Positions 9,418 to 17,674 of a stretch of 64,000 nt of DNA are shown one piece after another (position 1 is the first letter of the stretch; each line of letters starts with the position of its first letter). The DNA comes from Streptomyces sp. 135. GTDB lineage: Bacteria > Actinomycetota > Actinomycetes > Streptomycetales > Streptomycetaceae. Below the pieces are notes generated by a model. It ran no database searches. It saw only the letters and a list, made by a program, of their open reading frames with translations, and was not told the DNA's origin. The DNA lies in NCBI RefSeq assembly GCF_020026305.1, contig NZ_CP075691.1, forward strand, positions 2,542,001 to 2,606,000, read 5' to 3'. Made by a program: the position numbers and the translations under genes.

Positions 9418-10428
9418 ATGCGGCTCGGGCTGGCACTCGGCTACTGGGGGCGCGGACCTGACCCCGATCACGTCGCCCTGGCCCGGGAAGCCGAACGGCT
9501 CGGGTACGACTCGGTCTGGACGGCGGAGGCCTGGGGCTCCGATGCCTTCACCACGCTCACCTGGATCGCGGCGCGGACCTCGCGCATCAGGCTCGGCACG
9601 GCGGTGGCGCAGATGGCGGCACGCGCACCCACGACCACCGCGATGCACGCGCTCACACTGGACCACTTGTCCGGGGGCCGCGTGCTGCTGGGGCTCGGGC
9701 TCTCCGGCCCGCAGGTGGTGGAGGGCTGGTACGGGCGGCCCTTCCCGAAGTCGCCGCTGACCGCGACCCGGGAGTACGTCGAGGTCGTCCGCCAGGTGCT
9801 GCGCCGCGAGGGCCCGGTGGAGGTCGCCGGCCGCTTCCACGCCCACCCCTACCGGGGTGCGGACGGCACCGGCCTCGGCAAGGCGCTCAAGCCGATCACG
9901 CATCCGCTGCGGGCAGGGCTGCCGGTCCTGCTCGGCGCCGAGGGGCCGAGGAACATCGCGCAGACGACGCGGCTCGCGGACGGCTGGCTGCCGCTGTACT
10001 GGTCGCCGACGCGCACGGACGTGTACCGGCCTTCGCTCGGCGACCTGCGGGAGGGCTTCATGATCGCCCCCATGGCGCGGGCGAAGGTCTGCGACGACGT
10101 CGCCGAGGGGCTGCTGCCCGTCAAGGCCATGCTGGGCTTCTACATCGGCGGCATGGGGCACGCCGCCCGCAACTTCCACGCCGACCTGATGGCGCGCATG
10201 GGGTACGAGGAAGAGGCGCGGCAGGTCCAGGAGCTGTTCCTCGCGGGGCGCAGGGAGGAGGCCGTGCTCGCGGTGCCGGACGCCTTCGCCGACGAGATCT
10301 CCCTGGTGGGCCCGCGCGAGCGCATCGCGGAACGGCTGGCCCTGTGGCGCGCGGGCCCGGTCACCGACCTGCTGGTCCTCGCGCCGGACCCGCACACCCT
10401 GCGTGTCCTCGCCGAGCTCAACTCCTAG
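9418..10428 (+). CDS. LLM-class F420-dependent oxidoreductase
   Basis: A luciferase-like-monooxygenase TIM barrel, 336 aa, starting 'MRLGLALGYWGRG'. 'EAERLGYDSVWTAEAWGSDA' and 'LDHLSGGRVLLGLGLSGP' are typical of the F420-binding subgroup, and 'GEPVLLGAEGPRNI'-like wording appears as 'LPVLLGAEGPRNIAQT'. Members transfer hydride between F420 and alcohols, aldehydes or unsaturated carbonyls. It resembles the mycobacterial Rv3520c type, which sits among cholesterol genes; with other steroid-type genes in this window a related role is possible, but no KstR site precedes it. Confidence 0.85.
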   Translation: MRLGLALGYWGRGPDPDHVALAREAERLGYDSVWTAEAWGSDAFTTLTWIAARTSRIRLGTAVAQMAARAPTTTAMHALTLDHLSGGRVLLGLGLSGPQVVEGWYGRPFPKSPLTATREYVEVVRQVLRREGPVEVAGRFHAHPYRGADGTGLGKALKPITHPLRAGLPVLLGAEGPRNIAQTTRLADGWLPLYWSPTRTDVYRPSLGDLREGFMIAPMARAKVCDDVAEGLLPVKAMLGFYIGGMGHAARNFHADLMARMGYEEEARQVQELFLAGRREEAVLAVPDAFADEISLVGPRERIAERLALWRAGPVTDLLVLAPDPHTLRVLAELNS

Positions 10429-10435
10429 GCGCCGC

Positions 10436-10981
10436 CTAGCCGTTCCTCAGCTGGCCGGTCGAGGGCACCTTGTCCTTGACCTCCGCGCCCGCGCTCTTGC
10501 CCGCGTCCTTCACGGAGTTGATGGCGCCGTCGAAGGAGTTCACGATCGAATCCGTCGATTCGCCCTTGCGGAGCTTGCCGGGCAGGTCCTTCAGGGCGTC
10601 GATGCCGGCCGTCAGGGGCGCCACCGCCTTGGAGAGGGTCGGGTCGCCCTGTGCGTTCTTCGTGGCCGCCTTCAGCCTGTTGTACGTGAACGCGCCCGCG
10701 AGGCCCGCCTTGACCAGGGCCGTCGTCCGGCCGTTCGCGCCCTTCTTGAACTTGCCCGCGCGGTAGGGCTTCACGATCCACTGGTACGTGGCGCCCGCGG
10801 CGAGGCCCGCGTTGGCGACGAAGCGGGTCTTGGCGAACTTCTGCTTCTCGGCGGTGCTGGTGCCGGACGGCGCCGTCGCGGTGTCCTTGTCGTCGCTGCC
10901 GCAGGCCGTCGCTCCGACGAGCAGCGTGCAGCACAAGGTGAGGGAGACTCCGGCGCGGCGGACGGATACGGGGCTGGGCAC
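10436..10981 (-). CDS. Putative lipoprotein, unknown function
   Basis: A 181-residue exported protein. A Sec-type signal ('VSLTLCCTLLVGATAC') ends in a Cys that could be lipidated, although ATAC is a weak lipobox. The mature part is basic with small-residue helices ('TYQWIVKPYRAGKFKKGAN', then 'LSKAVAPLTAGIDALKDL'), suggesting a helical bundle. The GTG at 10981 follows GGAGG by 8 nt. It converges on the oxidoreductase gene with only 7 bp between stop codons. No family is recognised. Confidence 0.75.
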   Translation of the reverse strand: MPSPVSVRRAGVSLTLCCTLLVGATACGSDDKDTATAPSGTSTAEKQKFAKTRFVANAGLAAGATYQWIVKPYRAGKFKKGANGRTTALVKAGLAGAFTYNRLKAATKNAQGDPTLSKAVAPLTAGIDALKDLPGKLRKGESTDSIVNSFDGAINSVKDAGKSAGAEVKDKVPSTGQLRNG

Positions 10982-11098
10982 GGCAGCGGCCTCCAGAGGT
11001 GAGCGGTCCTCCCCGCAGCCTCGCCCCGACCGCCGGGGGCCGCCACCGGGGCGCGGCCGTCCGGGTTTCATCGGGCGCGAGCCCGGTACCCGGTCCCC

Positions 11099-11392
11099 AT
11101 GTCCCCAGGTCGACGCACACGCGGAAACAGCGCAGCGCAGATCATCGTGGTCATCGCGGATGTCATGGCCCTGATCCTCGGGCTGTGGATCCTGATGTAC
11201 CTCCTGGACGCCAATCGCGCCAACGACCTCGTCCAGTTCGTCCACGACGTGGCCCGCTGGCTCGCGGGGTGGTCCCATGACCTGTTCACCTTCGACGAGG
11301 CATGGGCCAGGGTCGTCGCGGGCTACGGCCTCGCGGCGGTCGTGTACCTCTTCGTCGGCCACGCGGTCGCAGGCCGGCTGCGCAGGTACTGA
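11099..11392 (+). CDS. Small two-TM membrane protein
   Basis: A 97-residue protein with TM helices at about 15-37 ('IIVVIADVMALILGLWILMY') and 70-92 ('VVAGYGLAAVVYLFVGHAV'). The amphipathic, acidic loop between them has 'FVHDVARWLAGWSHDLFTF'. It is common as a conserved hypothetical in streptomycetes. Divergent from the lipoprotein gene. Function unknown. Confidence 0.75.
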   Translation: MSPGRRTRGNSAAQIIVVIADVMALILGLWILMYLLDANRANDLVQFVHDVARWLAGWSHDLFTFDEAWARVVAGYGLAAVVYLFVGHAVAGRLRRY

Positions 11393-11401
11393 GCGCGGTG
11401 T

Positions 11402-11427
11402 CGGGGCGGTCGGGACCGGCCGCCCCG
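11402..11427 (+). terminator. Hairpin after the small membrane protein gene
   Basis: CGGGGCGG and CCGCCCCG form an 8-bp stem with a 10-nt loop starting 10 bp after the stop codon. Confidence 0.55.
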
Positions 11428-11470
11428 ATGCCGGACGAGGCCCGCTCCGCCCGCCTGCCCGGAGTGCGGA

Positions 11471-11656
11471 GAGGCCGACTTCGCCGTACCACTGCAAGAG
11501 ATCACCGCCGACACCTTCGAGACCGCGATCGCGGTCTCGAAGGTCCGTCCCGACCAGGACCACTTGGTGGCGCCCGTGGGGAAGTCCCTCGCGGAGGCGT
11601 ACGTCCATCCCGGCGTCGCGTGGCCGCGGCTCACCCGCGACGGCGACGAGGCCGTG
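11471..11656 (+). pseudogene. Remnant of a GNAT acetyltransferase N-terminus
   Basis: One frame reads 'VPLQEITADTFETAIAVSKV', then 'RPDQDHLVAPVGKSLAEAYV' and 'HPGVAWPRLTRDGDEAV'. This is the start of a GNAT acetyltransferase, where the next words would normally be 'GFVML...'. Instead the frame runs into the 3' end of the neighbouring minus-strand gene. No start codon with a ribosome site precedes it. Only about 60 residues of a ~150-residue enzyme remain, without the acetyl-CoA-binding motif, so it is a decayed fragment. Confidence 0.6.
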
Positions 11657-11683
11657 GGGGAGGGCCCGCTGCCGGGCCGGGCC

Positions 11684-12763
11684 TCAGCGCGCCTCGCAGC
11701 ACTCCGGGGCGAGGCCCCGCGGGAGCCGCTCGCCGGAGAAGACCGCGCAGGTCGCCTCGTCGCCGCCGAGCGCCGCCACCGCGAGGAGCAGGGAGCCCGC
11801 CGTCCAGGTGGTCAGTTCCTCGGGCCAGACCGCCTTGTCGTCGAAGACGTAGCCCGTCCAGTACAGGCCGCTCCGCGGGTCCCGCAGGTGCTGGATGGAC
11901 TGGAGGATCTCCAGGGCGCGGTCCGACTCCCCCACCATCCACAGGGCGAGGGCCAGTTCGGCGCTCTCGCCGCCGGTGACCCAGGGGTTCGGGACGACGC
12001 AGCGCACGCCGAGGTCCGGCACCACGAAGCGGTCCCAGCCCTCCTCGATGCGCGCCTTGGCCTCCTCGCCGCTCAGCGCGCCGCCGAGGACCGGGTAGTA
12101 CCAGTCCATCGAGTAGCGGTTCTTGTCGAGGAACCGCTCGGGGTGGCTGGTGATCGCGTGCGCGAGGGCGCCGGCCGCCAGTTCCCAGTCGGGCTGCGGC
12201 TCCCCACGCTGCTCGGCGACGGCGAGGGCGCAGCGCAGTGCCTGGTGGATCGAGGAGCAGCCGGTGAGCAGCGCGTCGGTGACCGGCGTGCCGTCGGCCT
12301 CCCGCTTCCAGCCGATCTGCCCGCCGGGCTGCTGGAGCGCGAGGACGAACTCGACGGCGGCGAACACGGCGGGCCACATGCGGTCCAGGAACGCCTCGTC
12401 GCCGGTGGCGAGGTAGTGGTGCCAGACGCCGACGGCGATGTACGCGCAGAAGTTGGTCTCGCGGCTCCGGTCGGTGACGTCGTGCGGGTCCCCGTCGGCG
12501 TACGCCGCGTACCAGGAGCCGTCCGGGTTCTGGTGCCGGGCCAGCCAGTCGTAGGCGCGCCCGGCGGCGGCGTGCTCCCCGGCGGCGTCCAGGGCCATGG
12601 CGGCCTCGGTGTGGTCCCACGGGTCGAGGTGGTGTCCGCGGAACCACGGGATGGCGCCGTCCTCCCGCTGGACGGCGAGGATGCCGCGTACCGTGGCCGT
12701 CGCCTGATCAGCCGTCAGGACGCCGGGCAGGACGAGGTGTTCGGTCCGCTCGGGGCTCGTCAC
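11684..12763 (-). CDS. Alpha/alpha-toroid protein (prenyltransferase / six-hairpin-glycosidase-like)
   Basis: A 359-residue, all-helical toroid protein. Repeated helix-turn units carry 'DGAIPWFRGHHLDPWDHTEA', 'WLARHQNPDGSWYAAYADGD' and 'YSMDWYYPVLGGAL'. Databases usually name such proteins prenyltransferase-like, but the aromatic/acidic pattern would also suit a six-hairpin glycosidase. It has no signal peptide. The GTG start overlaps the methyltransferase stop (GTGA), so translation is coupled. As third gene after a glycosyltransferase and methyltransferase it probably acts on the same glycolipid or glycoside. Confidence 0.75.
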   Translation of the reverse strand: MTSPERTEHLVLPGVLTADQATATVRGILAVQREDGAIPWFRGHHLDPWDHTEAAMALDAAGEHAAAGRAYDWLARHQNPDGSWYAAYADGDPHDVTDRSRETNFCAYIAVGVWHHYLATGDEAFLDRMWPAVFAAVEFVLALQQPGGQIGWKREADGTPVTDALLTGCSSIHQALRCALAVAEQRGEPQPDWELAAGALAHAITSHPERFLDKNRYSMDWYYPVLGGALSGEEAKARIEEGWDRFVVPDLGVRCVVPNPWVTGGESAELALALWMVGESDRALEILQSIQHLRDPRSGLYWTGYVFDDKAVWPEELTTWTAGSLLLAVAALGGDEATCAVFSGERLPRGLAPECCEAR

Positions 12764-13512
12764 TTGGCGGCCACCGCGGCGTCGGCCGCCGCACGCGGCA
12801 GGTGCGGCTTGGTCGCGTAGGCCACGAAGCTCTTGCCGACGACGGGGTTGAGCAGCTGCTCGGCCACGCGCGTGGCGAGGGGCTTCTTCATGATGTCCCA
12901 GACCAGCAGCTTGTGGTACGCCCGCACGGGCAGCGCCTTGTCGTTGTCGACGCCGAACGCGCACTTCAGCCACCAGTACGGGGCGTGCAGCGCGTGCGCG
13001 TGGTGCGTGCCGTACGGCTTGAGGCCCGACTCCCGCATCTTGGCGAGGAGTTCGTCGGCCTTGTAGATGCGGATGTGGCCGCCCTCGACCTCGTGGTAGG
13101 CGTCGCTGAGCGCCCAGCAGACCTTCTCGGGGCCGTAGCGCGGGACGGTGACGGCGATGCGGCCGCCGGGCTTGAGGACCCGCACCATCTCGGCGAGGAC
13201 GCCCTTGTCGTCGGGGATGTGCTCCATGACCTCGGAGATGATCACGACGTCGAACGACGCGTCGGGGAAGGGGAGGTTGAGCGCGTCACCCTCCATCGCG
13301 GTGGCCGTCGCCCCCGCCGGGGCCTCGCCCGCCTCCTTCATCGCGGCGAACCACTTGGCGACCTCGCGGATCTCCTCGGCGTTCTGGTCGAGGGCCACCA
13401 CCCGCGCGCCGCGCCGGTAGCACTCGAAGGCGTGCCGGCCCGCGCCGCACCCCAGGTCGAGGACGCGGTCGCCCGCGGCGAGCGGGAAGCGGGTGAAGTC
13501 GACGGTCAGCAT
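12760..13512 (-). CDS. SAM-dependent methyltransferase of the GT-MT-toroid operon
   Basis: A 250-residue class I methyltransferase. Motif I is 'VLDLGCGAGRHAFE', the acidic strand-2 residue follows in 'VVALDQNAEEI', and 'DVVIISEVMEHIPDDKGVL' with 'LKPGGRIAVTVP' completes the Methyltransf_11 pattern. It resembles the Rv0224c type, whose mycobacterial neighbours, as I recall, also include a glycosyltransferase and an aldehyde dehydrogenase. The ATG at 13512 overlaps the glycosyltransferase stop (TGATG). The substrate is probably the sugar product made by the upstream gene. Confidence 0.83.
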   Translation of the reverse strand: MLTVDFTRFPLAAGDRVLDLGCGAGRHAFECYRRGARVVALDQNAEEIREVAKWFAAMKEAGEAPAGATATAMEGDALNLPFPDASFDVVIISEVMEHIPDDKGVLAEMVRVLKPGGRIAVTVPRYGPEKVCWALSDAYHEVEGGHIRIYKADELLAKMRESGLKPYGTHHAHALHAPYWWLKCAFGVDNDKALPVRAYHKLLVWDIMKKPLATRVAEQLLNPVVGKSFVAYATKPHLPRAAADAAVAAK

Positions 13513-14876
13513 CAGCGATGGCTCCCGGAGTGCGTCGGGGTGGCCGCGGTGCGGCCGGGGTTCGTGGCGGCGGAGCGGCGGATGGCCTCGCGGTAGCGGT
13601 CGGCCGTGCCCTTGGCGGCCTGCGCCCAGGTGAACTTCCGCAGGACGCGTTCGCGGCCCGCGTGGCCGAGGCGGGTGCGCAGCTCGCGGTCGCCGAGGAG
13701 CCGGTTCAGGGCGGTGGCCAGCGCGCCCGCGTCGCCCGGCGGCACCGCGAGGCAGGTCTCGCCGTCGGGGCCCGCGACCTCCGGGATCGCGCCGCCGGTG
13801 GTCGCGACGAGCGGCGTACCGGTCGCCATGGCCTCGGCCGCGGGGAGGGAGAACCCCTCGTACAGCGAAGGGACGCAGGCGACCTGGGCGGAGCGGACGA
13901 GGTCGACCAGTTCGGCGTCGGTGATGCCCTTGACGAACTCCACGGAGCCCGCGAGGCCGTAGCGCTCGATGGCCTGCGCGACGGGTCCGTCCTCGGCGCG
14001 CTTGCCGACGACGACGAGGTGGGCGCCCGGGTGCTCGGCGCGGACCTTGGCGAGCGCCTCGACGAGGTGGACAAGGCCCTTGAGCGGCACGTCGGCGCTG
14101 GAGGTCGTCACGATGCGGCCCGGCACCTCGGGCACGGCCGGGTCCGGCGAGAAGAGGCCGGTGTCGGCGCCGATGTGGACGACGTCGACGCGGTCCTCGC
14201 GCACCCCGAGGTGGTCGATGATCTCCTGGCGGGAGCTGCCGGAGACGGTGAGGACCGACGGGAGGCGGCGCGCGACGCGCTTCTGCATGCGGGTGAAGGC
14301 GTACCAGCGGCGGACGGACAGGCGGCGCTTGAAGTCGGGCGCGGCGTCCAGCTCCAGCTGCCGGTCGACGGTGATGGGGTGGTGGATCGTGGTGACCAGG
14401 GGTGCGCCGAGGTCGCCCAGCAGGCCGTAGCCGAGGGTCTGGTTGTCGTGCACGACGTCGAAGTCGCCGCGCCGGGCCCGCAGATGGCGCCGGGCGCGCA
14501 GACTGAACGTGACGGGCTCCGGAAAGCCGCCGGTCCACATGGTCGCCACTTCGAGGGCGTCGATCCAGTCGCGGTACTCGTCGCGCCCCGGGGTGCGGAA
14601 GGGGTCCGGCGAGCGGTAGAGGTCCAGACTCGGCAGTTCGGTGAGCTTGAGGCCCGCCAGGCCCTCGCCCTCGTCGAGGACGGGGTAGGGCTGCGAGCCG
14701 ATCACTTCGACGCTGTGGCCGAGCCGGGCCAGCTCGCGCGAGAGATGGCGTACGTAGACGCCCTGGCCCCCGCAGAACGGGTTCCCTTTGTACGTGAGGA
14801 GAGCGATGCGCAACGGTCGGTCGCCGTCGGCGTCGGAGCCCTTCCGGGGGCCCGCCTCCATGGCCTCAGCGGTCAC
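13512..14876 (-). CDS. GT-B glycosyltransferase (family 4 type)
   Basis: A 454-residue cytoplasmic GT4-like enzyme. The N-terminal fold begins 'RIALLTYKGNPFCGGQGVYV'; the acceptor side has 'TTIHHPITVDRQLELDA'; the nucleotide-sugar side has 'PSLYEGFSLPAAEAMATGTP' with the conserved EGFSLPxxE motif, preceded by the R/K region 'VVVGKRAEDG'. The GTG at 14876 is chosen because AAGGGGG lies about 6 nt upstream, better than the ATG at 14861. First gene of a coupled three-gene operon. The KstR-type site at 14931 lies 55 bp before its start and might affect it as well as kstR. Confidence 0.85.
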   Translation of the reverse strand: MTAEAMEAGPRKGSDADGDRPLRIALLTYKGNPFCGGQGVYVRHLSRELARLGHSVEVIGSQPYPVLDEGEGLAGLKLTELPSLDLYRSPDPFRTPGRDEYRDWIDALEVATMWTGGFPEPVTFSLRARRHLRARRGDFDVVHDNQTLGYGLLGDLGAPLVTTIHHPITVDRQLELDAAPDFKRRLSVRRWYAFTRMQKRVARRLPSVLTVSGSSRQEIIDHLGVREDRVDVVHIGADTGLFSPDPAVPEVPGRIVTTSSADVPLKGLVHLVEALAKVRAEHPGAHLVVVGKRAEDGPVAQAIERYGLAGSVEFVKGITDAELVDLVRSAQVACVPSLYEGFSLPAAEAMATGTPLVATTGGAIPEVAGPDGETCLAVPPGDAGALATALNRLLGDRELRTRLGHAGRERVLRKFTWAQAAKGTADRYREAIRRSAATNPGRTAATPTHSGSHR

Positions 14877-14930
14877 TCTCGGCCCCCTTCTCCGTGCAGT
14901 TGTCCGCGAGGTTACGCCGGGACGGTAATC

Positions 14931-14944
14931 TAGAACAAGTTTCA
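14931..14944. promoter_or_regulatory. KstR-type operator, perfect match, before kstR
   Basis: TAGAACAAGTTTCA matches TnnAACnnGTTnnA exactly. It lies between the divergent glycosyltransferase and kstR-like genes, which fits autoregulation of the TetR gene. Confidence 0.75.
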
Positions 14945-15091
14945 GACTTGATCGCCGAGTGATCGCCGAACGAGCTTTGAATCTACCGGCAGGTAGGCCA
15001 GGTGTAAGGCCCGGATCAGGTGATTCGCGCCACGACATGCTCCCTGCCATGCTGTGCGATCTCGGGAGGCGTTTTCCAAAGGGGCATCGAC

Positions 15092-15712
15092 ATGACAGCG
15101 GAAGCCAAGGCGGGGAGCCCCGCGACGCCGCCCCTCACGGAGCGCCAGGAGGCGCGCCGGCGCCGCATCCTGCACGCCAGCGCGCAACTGGCCAGCCGCG
15201 GCGGCTTCGACGCCGTGCAGATGCGCGAGGTCGCCGAGGCGGCGGGCGTCGCCCTCGGCACCCTCTACCGCTACTTCCCCTCCAAGGTGCATCTGCTGGT
15301 GGCGACCATGCAGGACCAGCTCCAGCACATGCACACCACGATCCGCAAGCGTCCCCCGGCCGGCGAGACGCCCGCCGAGCGGGTCGCCGAGACGCTGATG
15401 CGGGCCTTCCGCGCCCTCCAGCGCGAGCCGCACCTTGCGGACGCGATGGTGCGGGCCCTGACCTTCGCCGACCGCTCGGTGAGCCCCGAGGTCGACACGG
15501 TCTCGCGGCTGACGACGGCGATCATCCTGGACGCGATGGGCCTGCCGGAGCCGCCGACCGCGCAGCAGCTCTCCGCCGTGCGGGTCATCGAGCACACCTG
15601 GCACTCCGCGCTGATCACCTGGCTTTCGGGGCGGGCGTCGATCGCCCAGGTGAAGATCGACATCGAGACCGTCTGCCGCCTCATCGACCTCACCGCCACA
15701 CCCCGGGCCTGA
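15092..15712 (+). CDS. kstR: KstR-like TetR-family repressor of steroid catabolism
   Basis: A 206-residue TetR regulator. The helix-turn-helix covers about residues 20-66: 'RRRRILHASAQLASRGGFDA', 'VQMREVAEAAGVALGTLYRY' and 'FPSKVHLLV'. These words are nearly those of mycobacterial KstR, including VQMR and FPSKVHLLV. The ligand domain also follows KstR, with 'FADRSVSPEVD' and 'RVIEHTWHSALITWLSGRAS'. KstR represses cholesterol genes and is released by a steroid-derived CoA thioester. The ATG at 15092 is preceded by AAAGGGG; the upstream in-frame ATG at 15020 has nothing comparable. An operator at 14931 implies autoregulation. Confidence 0.85.
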   Translation: MTAEAKAGSPATPPLTERQEARRRRILHASAQLASRGGFDAVQMREVAEAAGVALGTLYRYFPSKVHLLVATMQDQLQHMHTTIRKRPPAGETPAERVAETLMRAFRALQREPHLADAMVRALTFADRSVSPEVDTVSRLTTAIILDAMGLPEPPTAQQLSAVRVIEHTWHSALITWLSGRASIAQVKIDIETVCRLIDLTATPRA

Positions 15713-15738
15713 CCCCGGGCCCGGGCCTGACCCCGGGC
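15703..15738. repeat. Two tandem copies of an 18-bp unit over the kstR stop codon
   Basis: 'ccgggcctgaccccgggc' occurs twice in a row. The first copy contains the kstR stop TGA and the second repeats it out to 15738. The GC palindromes could also act as a terminator between the convergent kstR and ferredoxin genes. Confidence 0.7.
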
Positions 15739-15756
15739 CCGGGGCGCGCCCGGGCC

Positions 15757-15990
15757 TCAGTCCTCGGGCGGGAACACGACCTCCCCGCTGTCGGCCAGCG
15801 TGAGGGTGATCGCCTCGACCGGGCAGCCCTCGGCGGCTTCGAGGACCTGCTCGTCGGCGTCGCCCTCGGGGGCCGAGGGGTGGGACTGCCGGGCGGCGTC
15901 CAGGGTGAAGGCGCCGGGCGCGGTGATCACGCACATGCCCGAGCCGATGCAGACCGACCGGTCGACCTCGACGCGCCAGCGGTCGCCCAT
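15757..15990 (-). CDS. Ferredoxin, 3Fe-4S type
   Basis: A 77-residue acidic ferredoxin with 'CIGSGMC' (Cys-x5-Cys) and a distal 'GCPVEAI', leaving three cluster cysteines, as in P450-partner ferredoxins. It probably donates electrons to a P450 such as the CYP125-like enzyme 11 kb away, or takes part in the aldehyde oxidation next door. The start overlaps the aldehyde dehydrogenase stop by one base (TGATG), so the two are coupled. Confidence 0.9.
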   Translation of the reverse strand: MGDRWRVEVDRSVCIGSGMCVITAPGAFTLDAARQSHPSAPEGDADEQVLEAAEGCPVEAITLTLADSGEVVFPPED

Positions 15991-17456
15991 CAGGCGCCAC
16001 TCCCCTCATAGCCGGCGGGCAGATGGATCGTCTTGTGCTCGAAGTACTCGCCGTACCCCTCGGGCCCGAACTCGCGCCCCAGACCGGAGTTCTTGTAGCC
16101 GCCGAAGGGGCCGAGCATGTCGAGGCTGAAGGTGTTCACCGAGTACGTTCCCGTGCGCACCCGCCGGGCGATGTCGATGCCGCGCTCGACGTCGGCGGTC
16201 CACACGCTGCCGCTCAGGCCGTAGTCGGAGTCGTTGGCGATCTCGACGGCCTCGTCCGCGTCGCCGTACGGAAGCAGGCAGATGACGGGGCCGAAGATCT
16301 CCTCGCGGGCGATGCGCATGGAGTTGTCGACGCCGCCGAAGAGGGTCGGCTCGACGTACCAGCCCTGGTCGAGTCCGGGCGGCCGGCCGCCGCCCGCGAG
16401 GATCTTGGCGCCCTCCTCCTGGCCGATCCGGATGTAGTCGAGGGAGCGCTGCTGCTGCCGCTTCGCGACGAGCGGGCCGAGTTCCGTGGCGGGGTCCATC
16501 GGGTCGCCGACCTTGAGCGCGGACGCCGCGGCGGCGAAGGCCTCGGCGAACTCGTCGTAGCGGGTGCGCGGCACGAGGATGCGGGTCTGGGCCACGCACG
16601 CCTGGCCGTTGATCATCCAGGCGAACGGCACGATGCCGGCGACGGCGGCCGCCGCGTCGGCGTCGGGGAGGATCACGGCGGCCGACTTGCCGCCGAGCTC
16701 CAGGGTGACGCGGGTGAGGTTGCGGGCGGCGACCTCCATGACGCGCTTGCCCGCGGCGACGGACCCGGTGAAGGAGACCTTGTCGACGCCGGGGTGCCCG
16801 ACGAGGTACTCGCTGACCTCGCGGTCGGCGCAGATGATCGAGAGCACGCCCTCCGGCAGGCCCGCCGCCGCGGCGATCTCCGCGAGGACGTACGCGTCGA
16901 GCGGCGCCTCCGGCGAGGTCTTCAGGACCACCGGGCAGCCGGCGAGCAGCGCGGGGGCGAGCTTGGCGGCGGCGGTGAACTGCGGGACGTTCCAGGGCAC
17001 GACGGCCGCGACGACGCCGACCGGCTCGCGCCGCACGAGCAGTTTCCCGAGGACTCCGTCGCGGCTCTCCTCGTAGCGGAAGTCGCGGGCCACGGTGAGC
17101 GCCGCGTCCCACACCATCATGGCGGCTAGGGCCTGCACCATCACGCTGGAGGTGTAGGGGGTGCCGTTCTCGGAGCTGATGACGCGGGCGATCTCCTCGT
17201 GGCGCGCCGCGAAGCCGTCCTTGATCCTGGTGACGACCTCGATCCGCTCGTCCAGGGTCATGCGCGGCCAGGGGCCCCGGTCGAACGCCTTGCGCGCGGT
17301 GGCGACGGCGCGGTCCACGTCGGCGGGGGCGGCGTGCGGCACGCGGGCGAAGACTTGGCCGGTGTGCGGGGAGACGACGTCGATGACGTCCTTGCCGAGC
17401 GGGTCCACCAACTCCCCGCCGATGAACAGCTGTCCGTGTTCCACGAGCTCCGTCAT
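15990..17456 (-). CDS. Aldehyde dehydrogenase, NAD(P)-dependent
   Basis: A 488-residue ALDH-superfamily enzyme that oxidises an aldehyde to an acid. The general-base region is 'TLELGGKSAAVILPDAD', the nucleophile lies in 'MINGQACVAQTRI', and 'EIFGPVICLLPYGDADEAVE' is the C-terminal family block. It resembles the KstR-controlled mycobacterial Rv0223c type, plausibly acting on a sterol side-chain aldehyde made by a P450. The ATG at 17456 is preceded by CAGGAGG. A KstR-like site with one mismatch lies 74 bp upstream. Confidence 0.9.
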   Translation of the reverse strand: MTELVEHGQLFIGGELVDPLGKDVIDVVSPHTGQVFARVPHAAPADVDRAVATARKAFDRGPWPRMTLDERIEVVTRIKDGFAARHEEIARVISSENGTPYTSSVMVQALAAMMVWDAALTVARDFRYEESRDGVLGKLLVRREPVGVVAAVVPWNVPQFTAAAKLAPALLAGCPVVLKTSPEAPLDAYVLAEIAAAAGLPEGVLSIICADREVSEYLVGHPGVDKVSFTGSVAAGKRVMEVAARNLTRVTLELGGKSAAVILPDADAAAAVAGIVPFAWMINGQACVAQTRILVPRTRYDEFAEAFAAAASALKVGDPMDPATELGPLVAKRQQQRSLDYIRIGQEEGAKILAGGGRPPGLDQGWYVEPTLFGGVDNSMRIAREEIFGPVICLLPYGDADEAVEIANDSDYGLSGSVWTADVERGIDIARRVRTGTYSVNTFSLDMLGPFGGYKNSGLGREFGPEGYGEYFEHKTIHLPAGYEGSGA

Positions 17457-17529
17457 GGCTGACTGCCTCCTGCGGGGCGCTGCTTCCCGACACTTCCTGA
17501 CGTGCTTCTTCCTGACGCTGCTTCAGAAC

Positions 17530-17543
17530 TGATACCAGTTCTA
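17530..17543. promoter_or_regulatory. KstR-like operator, one mismatch
   Basis: TGATACCAGTTCTA differs from TnnAACnnGTTnnA only at position 4. It lies in a wider inverted repeat AGAACT-n6-AGTTCT (17525-17542) upstream of the aldehyde dehydrogenase/ferredoxin operon. Confidence 0.6.
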
Positions 17544-17622
17544 GTTCGAGGAGTCCACGCCCGGAACGGCCGACCGCCCCGGAGTTCCGCCTACTTGAGA
17601 TTCAGTCGACTGGGGCGACCAT

Positions 17623-17636
17623 TGAAACCAGTTCTA
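17623..17636. promoter_or_regulatory. KstR-type operator, perfect match
   Basis: TGAAACCAGTTCTA matches the consensus fully and lies 39 bp before the metallo-hydrolase start, in the same divergent intergenic region as the site at 17530. Confidence 0.75.
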
Positions 17637-17674
17637 GTTATAGTGGGCATCCGTCGACGAGAGACGAGGCGCCC

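Noticed and set aside
11302..11979. A 225-codon plus-strand frame
   Set aside because: Proline/arginine-rich shadow; the conserved acetyltransferase words are in a different frame and end early.
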